DNA of 64,000 nucleotides, taken from Toxorhynchites rutilus septentrionalis (Eukaryota > Arthropoda > Insecta > Diptera > Culicidae). Location of the stretch: contig NC_073746.1 of the NCBI RefSeq assembly GCF_029784135.1, positions 143,472,556 through 143,536,555 of the forward strand, written 5' to 3'. Positions 42,776 to 55,480 of this stretch are shown here, piece after piece. Below the pieces are notes generated by a model, which did no database searches, had not been told where the DNA came from, and saw only the letters and a list, made by a program, of their open reading frames with translations. The translations under genes and the position numbers were made by a program. Every line of letters starts with the position of its first letter. Position 1 is the first letter of the stretch.

Positions 42776-45700
42776 TTTATACACGGCTAGCTCGAGTGCA
42801 CATTCGCGTGCTTCCAGCCTGGCGGAAGACACCGTCGACGGTTACGTTCCTATGGCGGCGCCATCCCACACGGAGGAGTATGTGGACATGGAGCCATCCA
42901 ACACTAGCAACAATCGCACCACGGGACCAACGGCGGTACCGAGTGGAGGTGCAGGTGGTCCAGGCGGAGGCGCTAACAGCAACATAAGTTCGGCCGCTTC
43001 CAGTTGCAGTATAATCTCGGGAACGCCTTCCACTGATATGCGCTTCTCAGAGTATCACTTGGAGAAAGTTGTGGCGAGATTCACTCCGAGCGAGGACGAC
43101 GAAATGGATCGGCCTCTGCGGACATACTCGGTCGGTAGCCGGTTGGAGCATAATAAGCGCAAGCTACGTGTCGATATGCTCAGCTCGGAGGGGGCTTCCA
43201 ACTCGCGGGTGCGTGCTTTCTCGGTTGGATCACGTGCCAAGGTACCTCGATCGGATCTGTACAAAGGAAGCGGCGGGGCTCCCATAACGGCACCGTTGCT
43301 ATCAGCCGGTAGCTCCGGCAGTATACAGGAAAGTACCAGCAACAGTGGTAGCATTACGAACACTGCGATCGGAGTGAACGTGGCATCTTCCACTGCGAGC
43401 GCTTGCAGTGGAAGCTCCTGTAAGGTTGGCAAAAAGTCTTCAAGTGCACCAGTGCTGCCAATCAAATCACATGGATCATTCGATCCGATGGATGACCTAA
43501 TGGAGATTGATTTCGGAACACAATTCCAAGGCGAGCAGGAGGTGAGCAGTAGTACTCCGCAGAAATCTCTCGGCATGAACGACTATATGGAGATGACTGC
43601 CAGCGGCGGTTGTGGTGGTGATGGTGACAGCCGAAACAGTGGCTATGTTGAAATGAAACCTGGCCATATTACCTATTCGACGAACACCAGTCTCCACGAG
43701 GAAAGCGATTACCTCGATATGAGACCGGGAACGAGACTCGAAACAAATCTGTCGACGAAAAGCACAAGCTCTCCAATTCAAATTACGTCGCCGAAAAAAT
43801 TCAACAACGGTAGTAATAGTGGCGGCAACAGTAACAATAGCTACCCCCAGTTGTCCCCTCGCAGCATTACCGGAGGGACAATGGCTTCGTCTTCCTCATC
43901 ACAACTCCACAAGACAAAAGTATGCTCTGAAGATTACCTGAATGTAAGTCCACTGATGGTAGCTAGTGCAGGGGGTGACAGCGGCAACGAGGACAAAATG
44001 ATGCACGAAGAGGACGAAATAGTTGCACCCAGCAGTGCTCCCGAGGGTTACATGGAGATGTCCTGGAAGCAAACCAAGTCTAGTCACAAGCCCGAAGGTT
44101 CTATGCAAGCATCCGACGAGTACATCAATATGGACTTTTCGCGCAAAGAAGGCAGCAGAATTTCAGCGGGAATCGAACCGCGACAAAGTTCACAACCTAT
44201 CGCAATTCAAACGGGAGGCAATAATCGGGCTTTGTCAGGAGACCTAATGGATCCGAAAATGGGCGGCGCCCTGTCGAATATTCCAAATTATCTTCCCCTC
44301 AATCCAGCGGTTCAACAACGACACCCGGCTGCAGCACAGATTGGTTACAATCTCGAGCAGAACACTGTGAGGACGCGGTGTGATTCACGAGACAGTGGCA
44401 TCGTTACACCGTCAGGCAGTCAAGCGACAATATTCCCATTTAGTCCGGGCAGCCCAATCAAATCCTTCCCTATGACGACCGAATCAAGTTCCGAGGAGCG
44501 TAAATGTTACGTAGACGGAACGACGGGTACGTTGCGTATCAGTGAAATGGACGAAGAGAACAGCGAAGAGTCGAGTGAATTCCAGGACATGAATCAAGAG
44601 CAACACTCCAAAGACCCGGAAAACACAAAATTGGAAGATTTAAGTCACAACTACGCGGAGTTGAGTTTAGGTCAACAACAACAGCAGCAGCAGCAACAAC
44701 AAAAAGCTGAGAACAGCCATCCAAGTTGCTTCGACAATACCAAACGTGCGAATCTGAGTTTGATACTGACACCATCCACTAACACCAGAACAACACCGAC
44801 GGTTACGGCTATGAAGTCTATCATAGAGTATCCAGATTACGTCAACTGTAGCCCAGCAACTACTCCAGTTGCACAGAAGCCTTCAACCCCAACGGCAGTG
44901 GTGGCAGCATCCGCAGTATTTGATCAAGCTGGAGACTACGCAATCATGAACCCCGCTAGCCTGAGGAAGTTATCCAGCACTTCCCAGTCGGAACTACCAA
45001 CCTCCGACGCTGGATTGCCTCCATTGACGCGAAAATCCAACCTCATCGGCTTCAAGCCGATAACCTCAAGTCAGGACGAAGCGCTGCTGAAAAAATCCAG
45101 CGCAGCCTCTCCGAAGCCCACTTTCAGCCGACAGTACTCAGAGCGACGCACCGGAATGTCCAGCTCTGACACGTCCGGTTATGAGATCCTCCAGCGCACG
45201 TCCCACTCACGACCGAACAGCGTCAACAGCGAGAAGATCGGCGGTAAATGTTTACCCTCGGTCAGTTCGACCACTCGGCCAAACTCGGCCAACAGCGACC
45301 GGCTTCCCATCATATCAGCTACCTCATCATCCGCTTCATCGGCCTCAACGCTATGCGAAAGCAAGAACCAGAGCCCAACAGCCTCAAGCACCATGATTGC
45401 GATGGCGGCAGGCGCAGCAAATCGCCTCGAATCCGCAGCCTCGCTTACCAACCCATCCGTCATCTCACGGCCCCCCTCGGTCAGCTCGGAACGTGAACTA
45501 CACTACGCAAGTCTCGATCTTCCACCATGTGGCACAGCTTCCACTGCAGCAACAGGAACAACCTCATCCAACCGCATGGATATCGATTCGGACAGTAGCG
45601 CTCCACCATCCGCATCCGCCACGAGCCGCATTGGAGAGCCAGACTCCCTGAATTCCACCCCCAGTCCGAACTCCGGGTGCACCTCGCAACAACAGACTGG

Positions 45701-45806
45701 ATCTGCCTTCACGTATGCTCAAATCGATTTTGTCCGCTTAGTTGCCCAGTCGGGTGGCAATCAAGCGCCCAAACAGACCCCAACCAAAAGTGACCAACAA
45801 CCGTAA
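42776..45806 (+). CDS. chico: IRS (Chico), last coding exon E
   Basis: This 3,031 nt exon follows TTTGCTTGCAG and enters in phase 2. It ends at TAA 45804-45806 and encodes about 1,010 residues. It holds eight of the twelve YxxM motifs: GYVPM, EYVDM, DYMEM, GYVEM, DYLDM, GYMEM, EYINM and DYAIM. These are p85 SH2 docking sites in the family. DYLNV and DYVNC are pYxN-type sites that could bind GRB2-like adaptors. LRTYSVGSR and VRAFSVGSR are basophilic-kinase or 14-3-3-type sites. There is an 11-residue polyglutamine tract at about 44671-44702. CDSRDSGIVTPSGSQ stands out as ordered-looking sequence in an otherwise Ser/Thr/Asn-rich disordered tail. The C-terminal HYASLDLPP and YAQIDFVRL resemble the SHP2-binding tyrosines of IRS proteins. 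Confidence 0.88.
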
Positions 45807-47797
45807 GACGAAGAAGAGGAAGAAAACAAAAAAAAACACAAGAAAACGAAGAGCACACATGCGCCCAGACACACTGATACTGCCAACCCGAAACAACAGA
45901 AGATCCCCTCCTTCGTTCGTAAGTATAGCAGTTAAGTCCTTCTCTACACCCCCTGCGAAATCGCGAAACGGACAGTTCGTGGAAGAAAAAGTGTAAATAT
46001 ACATTACGTGAGCTTCCTCCACCCCGCTCCCATCCTCTGTATAACGCCTCAAACCCAACAACCCGTGTGGGATGAGTTCGACCATCCGCACGAGTGAAAA
46101 AAAAATTATGGGAGGGATAGAGGATATCCACCCGTGTTTTGATCGGGATCGGCGGCTAGTAGAGTGCGGCTAGAGTGCAGTGTTCGCAAGTTCTGTTCGT
46201 TTTGTTTCGAGTTAGTGGCCTGAAGCGCATACGTAATTGAAAGCAAAATATTCCAAAAAAAAAAGAAGAAAAAAAAACAACAAAAAACATCCCCAATGCA
46301 AACAAACAAGAGATATGAGATGAAAATTGAAATGCCAAAATAAGCTTTACACGATTATATTATGTTTTTTGTTTTGTTTTTGTTTGTTCACACTCATCAG
46401 GAAATAAGAGAGAATTACACGACTAGAGATGAGCGAGAGAAAGAACGAGAGAGAGAAAGAGAAAGAGCGAGAAAAAGAAAGGGAAAATACACACATACAC
46501 AGAAAATTGCCTAGAGAGTAAGTAAATTAATTGAGGATAAGCGTAAGGTTAGGCTAATGTAGAGTGAAAGAAAACTTTATTTTTTATCGAAAAAATCAAC
46601 TTTTTAGCACATAAGAGCATAGAGTTAGGTGAAAAAGTATAACTTATACATATTTAAGTTGAAGAAGCAAAAAGGTGGAAAAATATAGAAAAATATCTAT
46701 ACACTAATTTAAGACAAAAAAAACGTAGCGAGATAAGGTTGCGACCTTTAAACTATTCATATTCATATATACAGAAGTGGAAGATACACATAAACCATAC
46801 CTACACAAAAAAAACACACACACAGCTGAATCAGAGAGACAGAGTGAATAACGTTTTTTTTTCTTGCAAAGTAGTTAAAACAAGAACAAAGGAATCAACT
46901 CTAGGGATACGTTTAAGTATAGAACCGGAATGATCCTGTGCGCAGATCGCAAATACCCCTCGCGTAAGAAGAAGAAAAAACAAATACTGTATTTTGTGTA
47001 CGTTTATTACTGTGGCAGATGGAGAGCAGGTATATATAGTTAAAATATACATGTTTTAGTTACAAAATTTACTTAGTTCCGTAAGAAGAAAGTAGGATGG
47101 ATAAACACACGAGCAGTGACAGAATTTTTGTCTGTGTAAACACAATCAAATTACCACAGTTGTTGTTGAGGGAACGCTTAACACAGAGGAGCACTGCGTG
47201 CGCTAGTTTGTAAGGCTAAAAACGGCTTCATGGCTCGCACGGAAGGAGGTGAACAAACGTTGTTTTCTTCGGTACCCACATTCTCGGTGGCGAAACGACC
47301 TTCGCTGCTCCATTAAATATGTTTAGCACAAAGTTTGAACTATTCAACAGAGATAAAAAAATACCCCGATTGAGCTTTGCCTATGTCTGATTCGCGTTTA
47401 TTTCAATACTTTCTGTTGTGAGGCGTAGTTTGCGTAACCTACGTGAAAACAAAAATGCATGCATTTGCGCTGCTTGCAATTAGTTAATGTTTAATAGTTT
47501 CATTTTTCTTTTTATTCGCGTTGTATTCTTTTTTGTTGGCTCAACTTGATTACCTTATTTACTGACTTTTGTTTGGAATGTTAACTGAATTGGGTTGATG
47601 ATCGATCTAGACATCTGAACCCGAAGCTGTATTATACCTTACCACGACTGTCACTCTTACGATCGAGAAAATGTTTTAAAAACAGGTGCTACAAACCGCG
47701 AATCGGGGCGACCCTTGCGGATATTTTTTCAGATTGGGATTTAAAGCTAGCTATCGATTCTGTCACGGAGAATGTCTCAAGTTATGGCTATATTGTA
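45807..47797 (+). other. IRS 3' UTR, proximal part
   Basis: The sequence after the stop is unique, A-rich and without repeats up to the transposon at 47798. A GA-rich stretch (46430-46490) and A-runs are typical of insect 3' UTRs. I see no AATAAA in this interval, so the transcript may extend further. A Pumilio-type TGTAAATA is at 45992. Confidence 0.6.
45992..45999 (+). promoter_or_regulatory. Pumilio-type recognition element in the 3' UTR
   Basis: TGTAAATA fits the UGUANAUA consensus bound by Pumilio-family RNA repressors and lies about 190 nt after the IRS stop codon. A single 8-mer of this kind is easily found by chance in AT-rich UTRs. Confidence 0.25.
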
Positions 47798-49000
47798 AAG
47801 GGTGTCCCACATCAAATTGCATCACGGAAAAAACGCTGTAGGAAATTACCTAGTTGACCGATCCTTGTCAAACTTTCAGACAATAAAATATAACCCATCA
47901 GTAAGCTTTTGGCACGTTTATTCCATTCAACTTCAATACCATAACCGTATGATTGCACCTTACGCTCAACTCCATTCATAAGGTTCTGTACAACATCTGG
48001 CTGCAGCTTCTTCTGTATGGAAACCCACTCTTTCTTCATGTCTTCCTCAGATTTGACCTCCTTGGGATGCTTCCGTAGTGCCTGCATCATAATAGCCCTG
48101 TATTTTTGATGGACTGGGGAGAGGGGAGGGGCCCGGGGGGATTTCATGTCCTGAGTTACAAAAGTGACCCCGTTGATTTCGTGCCACTCCAGGACACCCT
48201 TTGAATAGTGGCACGAAGCTAGTTCCGACCAGAAGATTGTAGGGCCCTCGTGTTGCTTCAACAGAGGAAGCAGACGCATCTGTAGACTCTCGTTGAGGTA
48301 GATCAGCCCGTTTACGGTCCCGGTACTCACGAACGGCGCATTCCGTTTGCCACGTTTGCCAAATCGCTTACCAAATCATGACAAACAAATGACAAACTTG
48401 TACTGGGAGGTAAAGAACAGTAGCCCCGGAAGCAGACGGAAGTTCGTCTTGACTTCCATGATGAGACAATGAGGCTTCGTCAGCATCTGGGTGTACAGTT
48501 TCCGGGCCCGTGATTTTCTCACCACATTTTGCCGTTCGTCGCGATTTGGTGCCTTCTGCACTTTGTACGTATGCAATTCCTCCCGGTCATTGGCTCACTG
48601 AACGAAGGACTTGAACAGAATCAAATTTTTGGCCACATCCCTGACCGAAGCATTGGGATTCCGCTTAAAAGCTTTCATGACACGCTTGTGATCCTGATCA
48701 CAGACCGTATTCCTCCCTCTGTTCGATGCTCAGGGTTTCGTAGTAACTTTTAATCACACGACTCACCGTTGGCTGCACGATTCCGAGTTTTTTCCGATAT
48801 CCCGATGAGAGAATGAAGATTTTCCAGGTTCTAGCGCAAAATCAATTCGCGACGCCATTTTTCACAATTGTCGAAAAACTGACAGCGATTAAAATACAGT
48901 GTAAACAATGAACTCTAAACTTATTCTAGCCAAATTTTTACGAGAAAATACCTCATGGGGAATTTTTTAACCGTGATGCAATTTGATGAGGAACACCCAT
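47798..49000 (-). mobile_element. DD37E-type Tc1 element copy, degraded
   Basis: The left end AAGGGTGTCCCACATCAAAT with GCATCACGGAAAAAACGC matches the terminal repeat of the element at 56897-59138. The right end has CCGTGATGCAATTTGATGAG followed by GAACACCC. TA precedes the left end. The right TA is lost. The transposase inside is broken. Confidence 0.7.
47812..48860 (-). pseudogene. DD37E transposase pseudogene
   Basis: Minus-strand pieces run in the family order. An N-terminal segment has SHRDIGK and NPNASVRDVAKNLILFKSFV. The middle has HTYKVQKAPNRDERQNVV and KLYTQMLTKPHCLIM. The C-terminal block is STGTVNGLIYLNESLQMRLL, TIFWSELASCHYSKGVLEWH and RIGQLGNFLQRFFRDAI. The first catalytic block reads MEVKT instead of MDDET, and the second reads SELASC instead of PDLASC, so catalytic aspartates are lost. 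Stops and frameshifts divide it. A longer C-terminus than in the 56.9 kb copy is visible. Confidence 0.72.
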
Positions 49001-49383
49001 CACCTTGACTATATTAATCCAAATTCCCAAATTCCAAAGCAATCTGTTAACATGTGGGGAAATCAGGGTAAAACAAACACCCTAAGGTTTTCCACATATT
49101 TTCAAGAACTCATACGTATCTTTGACTTCAAATCAACAGAACCTCTCTTAAACTTTTCATGCAGAACGTGTTGATATTTATCGAATAGAACTCAAATTTT
49201 GATACAATACAAAAAGTTGTGTTTTTAGGGAAACAAAGGGTAAAACCGATACCCTGATAGAACACTAATGAAAACTTGTAACGATAATTTCAAGGCACTG
49301 AGATGATATCCATATACTATGTGGACACTTCAATAGGAGAGAGGAGGAATAGTGGCGAATGATACGTAATTGGTTTGCACATA

Positions 49384-49680
49384 TTAGATTGGGGAAAAAG
49401 AAATCCATTATTTTCTCGGTAAATGATTATTTGTCGATATATCGAAAACCATTGATCAATCAATTTCAAGTTTATGCTCGTTGTCAAGATGACATTTACT
49501 GAGGAAAATTCTTTTACTGTTTTTTGCGTGTTCCATTCAGTTGTGAATTACAGGATGTTAACAATGGAAGCCGACAAAGAGAAAATTCGGTACATTTTAC
49601 TGTGTTTCTTTGATAAAGTTATGAGTTGCTCCCGTATGATCAAACACTAAATTCAGATCTCTACTGTCAACAGCAACAAT
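49384..49680 (+). mobile_element. mariner remnant, N-terminal part (sister of 22996-23810)
   Basis: The terminus TTAGATTGGGGAAAAAGAAA is followed by CCATTATTTTCTCGG and preceded by TA, matching the 22996-23810 terminal repeat. At 49564 ATG starts MEADKEKIRYILLCFFDKV. This jumps, through an internal deletion, to YELLPYDQTLNSDLYCQQ, a mariner block normally near the middle. The rest is missing. Confidence 0.6.
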
Positions 49681-49689
49681 GTTTTTTAT

Positions 49690-51000
49690 TATTGTAGAAT
49701 CATAATTGATTGATGATTCATTCTTGGTATTGTCTCAGTGGTATCGCACCTCTAGACATCGTTTGTACAACGTAAACCAACCAGCGTCACACACGCGTTC
49801 AGCATAGCATTCATACCGAGAAAAAAATACTTCATTTTGCCCTAATCTCAAAAGAATACTGTTGATATTACTATTGCTCGAAAAAAGTTGTATTACTTTC
49901 TCATGCTCGAGATAAGTGCAACTGTTATCTTTAGTGTAAAAAGTTTTGCTACTGGCAAACGACATCCAATCACATGGAAAATTCTAGAACGATATTTACT
50001 TTCTTGGTGACGAAACAAATTCTGTCTGTTAATCTCAATAACCTCGAAAAGAGTTACATTGCTTCATTATGATCAAGACAAGCGCAAACGCAATCCTTGT
50101 TGAAGGCAGTTTTGCGATTGGCACAAACCCAAAAACGAACCCAAATAACTCACAACGTTCAAACACAACATTCACTATGTTGTAGCTTGATGTTCTTCAA
50201 ATAATTATGTGCCGACGAATCCCTCATGATGACGGAAAACATGCGGTGTGAACTGTTAACATTAATTCATACCCTAGCGCAAATATTCCTCTTTCATTAT
50301 CCATCATAGCATCAAAATATTAGGTGATTGTCGCATCACGACAGGGCCAAGGCACACGGGAGCAGATACAAATGGGGTTTCAGCGTAGCGAAGATGTGAT
50401 ATTTGTACATACGGATTATGAAGCTCGCACGTGCGTACGCAAAGCCATATACGATGGCATGAAGCAACTAAATATACACACACTGATCTCCGCTTTGCAC
50501 TCTCCTCTACAGAAGCCCTTTCTGGTATCGATTAGCTCAGCTTTCATCCTTGGTGGAGATAGTTTTGCTACCGTCATCCGAAACCAAATCACACAAAAAA
50601 ATCCTGAACAATTATTCTCTTGGTGAGCCGATGATAGCCTAGTTTGATTATGCTCCACACAATTGTGTAGTTCAGAACCTCAATGGAATGGCGTCAGTTT
50701 GATGTAATGATTGCACTGCCAGAGACATCAGCGATTAAGTAATTTTGTCGCGTCCACAGCTCAATCCGAAATGAAGACATGTGATGACGCAAAACAACGA
50801 TAAACAACCGATGTTCAATGCTTCATATCTAGAACGATACTGAAAGTTTACCTCAACGAAATCCAATATTTATGCTCTAGGCAAATATTCCCCTTCGTTC
50901 TTAATCTTCTTCTTTTTTTGTTCATGAAGATTGTAAAACATTCCCCTTCGATGTTCGCCGATAAGTTGCTCGTTATTGACGACACCGGTAGGGAAGCTCC
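49690..51000 (+). repeat. Dispersed composite repeat, copy 1
   Basis: Long blocks recur in the same order at 59520-60830, for example CAAATGGGGTTTCAGCGTAG with CGAAGATG, TGGCGTCAGTTTGATG, AGACATGTGATG and CAAATATTCCCCTTCGTTCT. Two places (about 49905 and 50540) encode a similar peptide end, RHPITWKILERYLLSW and RNQITQKNPEQLFSW, each followed by a stop. The class of the repeat is unknown. Confidence 0.5.
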
Positions 51001-52640
51001 CAAATGAAGTCCCCCTTTCCCCAAACGTAACGATTTGGCACCCTCTGTACCATGGTTTTTGCGGAACTGTTACCAGAAATTCTAACAATATGTCTGACCC
51101 ATCGCACACTCCAGGCTTGACGATATTCTAGAAACGATGCGATGCGGTAGCCATGCGCCAATTCGTTGGTCATTCTCTTACTCCATGCTCTGTATTGGGT
51201 CGTGAGACATTGTGAACATTTGATTTCCAGGAACGACTCCTCGAACATCGTCCACGCATTACGCTCTTTTTTATATATAATGATACTACATCCCATTGAG
51301 GGATTAGATCTTCTTCACAATTTTTCGCCAATAAACCCGGTCCATGGCTGCAGTTCTCCAACTCCCGACCGCATCGATTCTTGACAAGTCCTGCTCCTCC
51401 TGGTCCAACCACCTCGCTCGCTGGGCTCCTTTCCTTCTTGTTCCTACCGGATTCGATGCGACCACCATCTTTGCAGGGCTGCTGTCCGGCAATCTTGCAA
51501 CATGCCCTGCCCATCGCACTCGTCCAGCCTTGGCGACTTTCTGGATGCTGGGTTTGCCGTAAAGTTACGCCAGTTCGTGGATCATTCTCCTTCTATATAG
51601 TCCGTTTTCCTGTATACCACCGTATATTGTTCTGAGCACTCGGCGTTCGAAAACACAAAGTGCTTGTAAGTCCTCTTTTTTGTCAGCTTTCGGGGAAAGC
51701 CGTGTTCGTCCATGATTCTCCATAGCTGTCGTCGGTTGATTTTATCATATGCAAATGCTTCAATTCAACGAAGATAGAGACTTGATACTCGTGGTACTTT
51801 TGGAAGATCTACCGCAGTGTAAAAATCTGTTCCGTCGTCGAGCAACCGGGCATGAGTCCAGCCTGATAACCTTCCACTTACTATTGGCAATAGACGGCGA
51901 AAGAGGATCTGAGACAGAATTTTGTAGGCACCATTGTACCATTGTACCTTGTACCTCGTTTCGACAAAATTCGAAATCAAGTCGAATTGGTTCCAGTATT
52001 ATGTATTTTTTTCAAGTTAATATTTTCAGTGTACTAGATTTAGAGCAAAATTTGTCTCGTAGAGAAATGTAAAATTTTTGGGTTCGTAAACAAAGCTAAG
52101 TCAAAGTGGTCGAAACGAACAAAAATTACTCGTTTCGAAATGCGCAATGTCACCCCAGCTTGTCATCTTTTTTATAGATAGGACAGATTACCCCGTTCTT
52201 CCACTCCTCCGGAAGCTATTCTGTGACCTAGATCCTGACTATCAATCGGTGCATATACTCTACAAATTTTCCCGAACCTCCCTTACAGAGCTCCGCTACG
52301 AGGCCATCCTTACCAGCTGCTTTGTGGTTCTTTAGCTGATTAATGGCCTTCTTAACTTCACCCATCGTCGGGGGTAGTACGTCGTCGTTGTTCACTGTTC
52401 ACTGTTGTTCAAATAGGCCTCCAATCCATGTTCTTCTTTAGTGTTTGTTCAATCTCAGACACATCTCTAAACTCAATCAGCCCTGCTTCGTGTTTCAATC
52501 GGGTATACATGTCCACTACCGTCGCAAATATTCTTCCAATCATGTACACGGCGAGGCAGTCAAACTGACTGGACATGTTGAAACTCGGACCCCGCATAGC
52601 ACCTTCCAGTGTCACTTTGATAAGCAGACGAAAGAAAAAA
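50975..52640 (-). pseudogene. LINE reverse transcriptase relic with endonuclease missing
   Basis: Read on the minus strand with frameshifts: KHEAGLIEFRDVSEIEQTLK, then INQLKNHKAAGKDGLVAELC (RT entry motif), PEEWKNGVICPIYKK, AYKILSQILFRRLLPI and YDKINRRQLWRIMDEHGFP. The C-terminal tail is VRWAGHVARLPDSSPAKMVV, DAVGSWRTAAMDRVYWRK and a second, weaker copy at 50975-51296 (WVRHIVRISGNSSAKTMV). This order is that of a non-LTR retrotransposon ORF2. The catalytic YADD region is deleted. The 5' part is truncated near 52640. Confidence 0.65.
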
Positions 52641-52744
52641 AAAGTCCATCACCATATCGAAGTTCCCTGTAAGTCTCGATCCGCACACTATCCATCACAC
52701 ATACGTCGTTTTTTTTTAAGTTCATCAGCGAAAACTGTGCTCGC

Positions 52745-53480
52745 CCTTCATTCTCCATAGCTGTCGTCGGTCGATAGTATCATATGCGACTTTTTAGTCA
52801 ACGAAGATGACGTTTAGCGCTTTGGGAATTTTTTTGATGAAAAAGTTTGGGTTAAGTAACCTTTAATCACACGACTCACCATTGACTAGAGTAAGCTTTT
52901 GGCATATTTATTTCATTCAACTTCAATACTATAACCGTATGCTCCCACCTTACATTTAAATCCACTCGTAAGGTTCTGTATCACATCTGGCTGAAGTTGC
53001 TTCTGCACGAAAACCCACTTTTTCTATATGACTTCCTCAGATTTGATCTCCTTGGGATGCTTCCGTAGCTTCCGTATTTTTCGATGAGCCATAGTTCCGG
53101 TGCGTTGGGGGGTTCATGTGTTTGGGTACGAACGCGACCAGGTTGACTTCGTACCACTCCAGGACCTCCTTTGAATAGTGTTTCGAAGTTAGATCCTACC
53201 AGAAGATCGTAGGACCCTCGTGTTTCTTCAACGGAGGGAGCAGACGCATCTGTAGATTCTCCTTGAGGTAGATCTGCCCGTTTACAATCCCGGTAGGAAG
53301 TTGCCGATAGTTCGCCTTGATGAAGTCTCATCATCCATGATGAGAAAACGAGGTTTCGTCAGCATCTGGGTGTACAGTTTCCGGGCCCGTTACTTTCCCA
53401 CCGTATTTTGCCGTTCGTCATGATTTGGAGCTTTCTGCATTTTGTACGTATGCAGTCCCTTGATCAAGATTCCTCGCTGA
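52745..53480 (-). pseudogene. Scrambled fragments: RT scrap and a third DD37E copy
   Basis: 52745-52810 repeats the RT stretch found at 51718-51775 (CTCCATAGCTGTCGTCGGT). 52855-52885 matches the N-terminal part of the DD37E transposase (CTTTAATCACACGACTCACC). The next bases jump to its C-terminal part (AAGCTTTTGGCATATTTATT) and continue to about 53470. The order is rearranged compared with the copies at 47798 and 56897. It has no intact frame. Confidence 0.5.
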
Positions 53481-53689
53481 CAAGTTCTCTATTGTATCAA
53501 TATTTTAAGGCCAGTGTACGAAATACTCCGAAAACGAGAGATATTATCGACCGCACGTTGCCTGTTGCTTATATACATAGAAAAACATAGCGATTCGACA
53601 TAGTCAGATAGAAATCGCTTGTAAAGTTGCAAGGTGATTTCTCCGTTTCTGCTGTTCGATATCGGTTTGACTGCCAGGTCAGCAACTCG

Positions 53690-55480
53690 CACAGTGCAAA
53701 CACTTCCACCGAGGTTATAATGGTTTTCTTACTGCATTCAGCATTTCATCTTTGCTAGTCCGCAACGGTTGATATGCTAGTTATGCCTTGGATATTCAGA
53801 TCTTAAGAATCAAAGTTTGTCAGTAGTTGGCCCAAACTGATCTAAAAAATTCGTAATATGTGTTTATACACCACTATAAAAGATTCCCAGATATATTTCA
53901 AGCTATTGCACATTTGCATTACAACTACGATGTTATTCGAAGTTCTCCAAAATACCACGTTCGCCCAAATTTCTAGACGCCATGAATATGATGCCAGGAC
54001 AGTATAATCCATTCATCTAATGATGCCTGTTTCACTCAGAATATTGTTGTCCTGATAGTTTAATGAGACATTACTTGGATAAGAGACCATTCACAGTAGA
54101 AGAGGTAGTGTACGCTATTACATCCATAATTAGATAATTCAATGAACCCTCCAGCTGACTTCTACAGTTGAACTTATCCGGTTCTCCGTGACCTATGAAT
54201 CCGCCCCTTTCGCTTTGTCTGCTCTGCTAGCGTTAACAAAAGACACCCGAAAATAATCCGAACAATCGGTACCATTCAAATGGAACATACCATAGCTGAT
54301 TGCATAACAGAACGAATAGGTCTACTGCTAGCCTTATTATGTTTTGTTTGCTTATTATACCCTGTTATCCAACTATAGCCAATGAAGTTTGTTATAATTT
54401 CATACGATAACACTAAATTCAACTTTAGCAATAGATAAATAATTCATTGGATTTAGAATAAAACTGCAATCTGCTTTTTTGTTTAAACGAGCTTTTCTGT
54501 TGTTCCTACTTTTGTTAATTTACCTTATATTTATACTCTGTTCAATTCCTACGTACAATACACGCCATTCTTATTAACCGTTTGCTCATCTTAGCGTTAA
54601 TTAAAGGTTTAATCGAGAAAGCGAAGGTATAAATAGTAAGAAAAGTTTAGGATAAAGCCGTTTTCAGAACAACAGTTTCTCATTGCGCGGTAAGCCGTTT
54701 CAATGAAGTTTGAACGAGAAAAGATTGTAGCGGAAAGAAACGAAATGTGAGAAAGAGAAAGAAAAAAACACATTAGACTAAACGATGCGTCAACATCGCA
54801 AAAAAAGGGAAACATTATCATTCAATTCACAGTTTTTGGGGAACTCATGTCAAAAAATCTTTAAGAAAACAACTGCAAAAAATTCTATAAGAAATTAAAC
54901 AAGAGACAGTAGGTTAATTTTAGGCAAATTTTTGGAACATTTGGACATTAAAAATAAAGAAAAGATTTCTCAAAATACAACGCAAAAACTTCTTAGACTA
55001 TTAGTTTGTGTCAATGCAACTTGGCTACAATATTTAGAGGTTAAAGAAAAAAAAAACAGTAATCCAACAAGAACCAGTCTCGATTGTAGGGAGAATTAAA
55101 CAGAGTGTATTGGCTAGTTTTTAATTTAGTTTATCACTTTTGGGCAATACGGAATAAGTGAATGTTCCGGTGGCTATCGCATGCCTCAGTTTGAAGGATA
55201 ACACGCATTGAAAGGAATGCTAAACTAGGGCTTAGATGTAAAAGTGGTATCTTTTAAGTATGCAGAACAAACGGTACATTGTGGAAATTTTATTCTAACA
55301 GCTACAGAAAGGAAAACAACACTTAAACACTAAATTTAAAAAATTAACAACAAGAGAATTAAACCGGAAACACTGTGTTCAATTTACGACTCTGAATTCA
55401 TACATTGATATTGATCAGCTTTACTTTTTATTGTAACAGATAAAATAAAAGAAAATGCGAAATATATTACAAAAACAATG
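53690..55480 (+). other. Unique AT-rich stretch with poly(A) signals, possible distal IRS 3' UTR
   Basis: There are no transposon ends or coding frames. The A-rich plus-strand composition resembles 45807-47797. AATAAA occurs at about 54459 and 55444. The latter is followed 25-45 nt later by TGTGTTTTTATTTC, a downstream element-like stretch. If the block 47798-53480 is inserted DNA, this could be the far end of the IRS 3' UTR. It could equally belong to a separate transcript. Confidence 0.35.

Noticed and set aside
49065..49258. Possible small inverted element with ATCAGGGTA ends
   Set aside because: The ends match over only about 9 bp and no target duplication is present.
50324..50626. 100-codon frame as a real host gene
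   Set aside because: It lies in a duplicated dispersed repeat and its counterpart at 60030-60280 is broken. It is reported as repeat instead.
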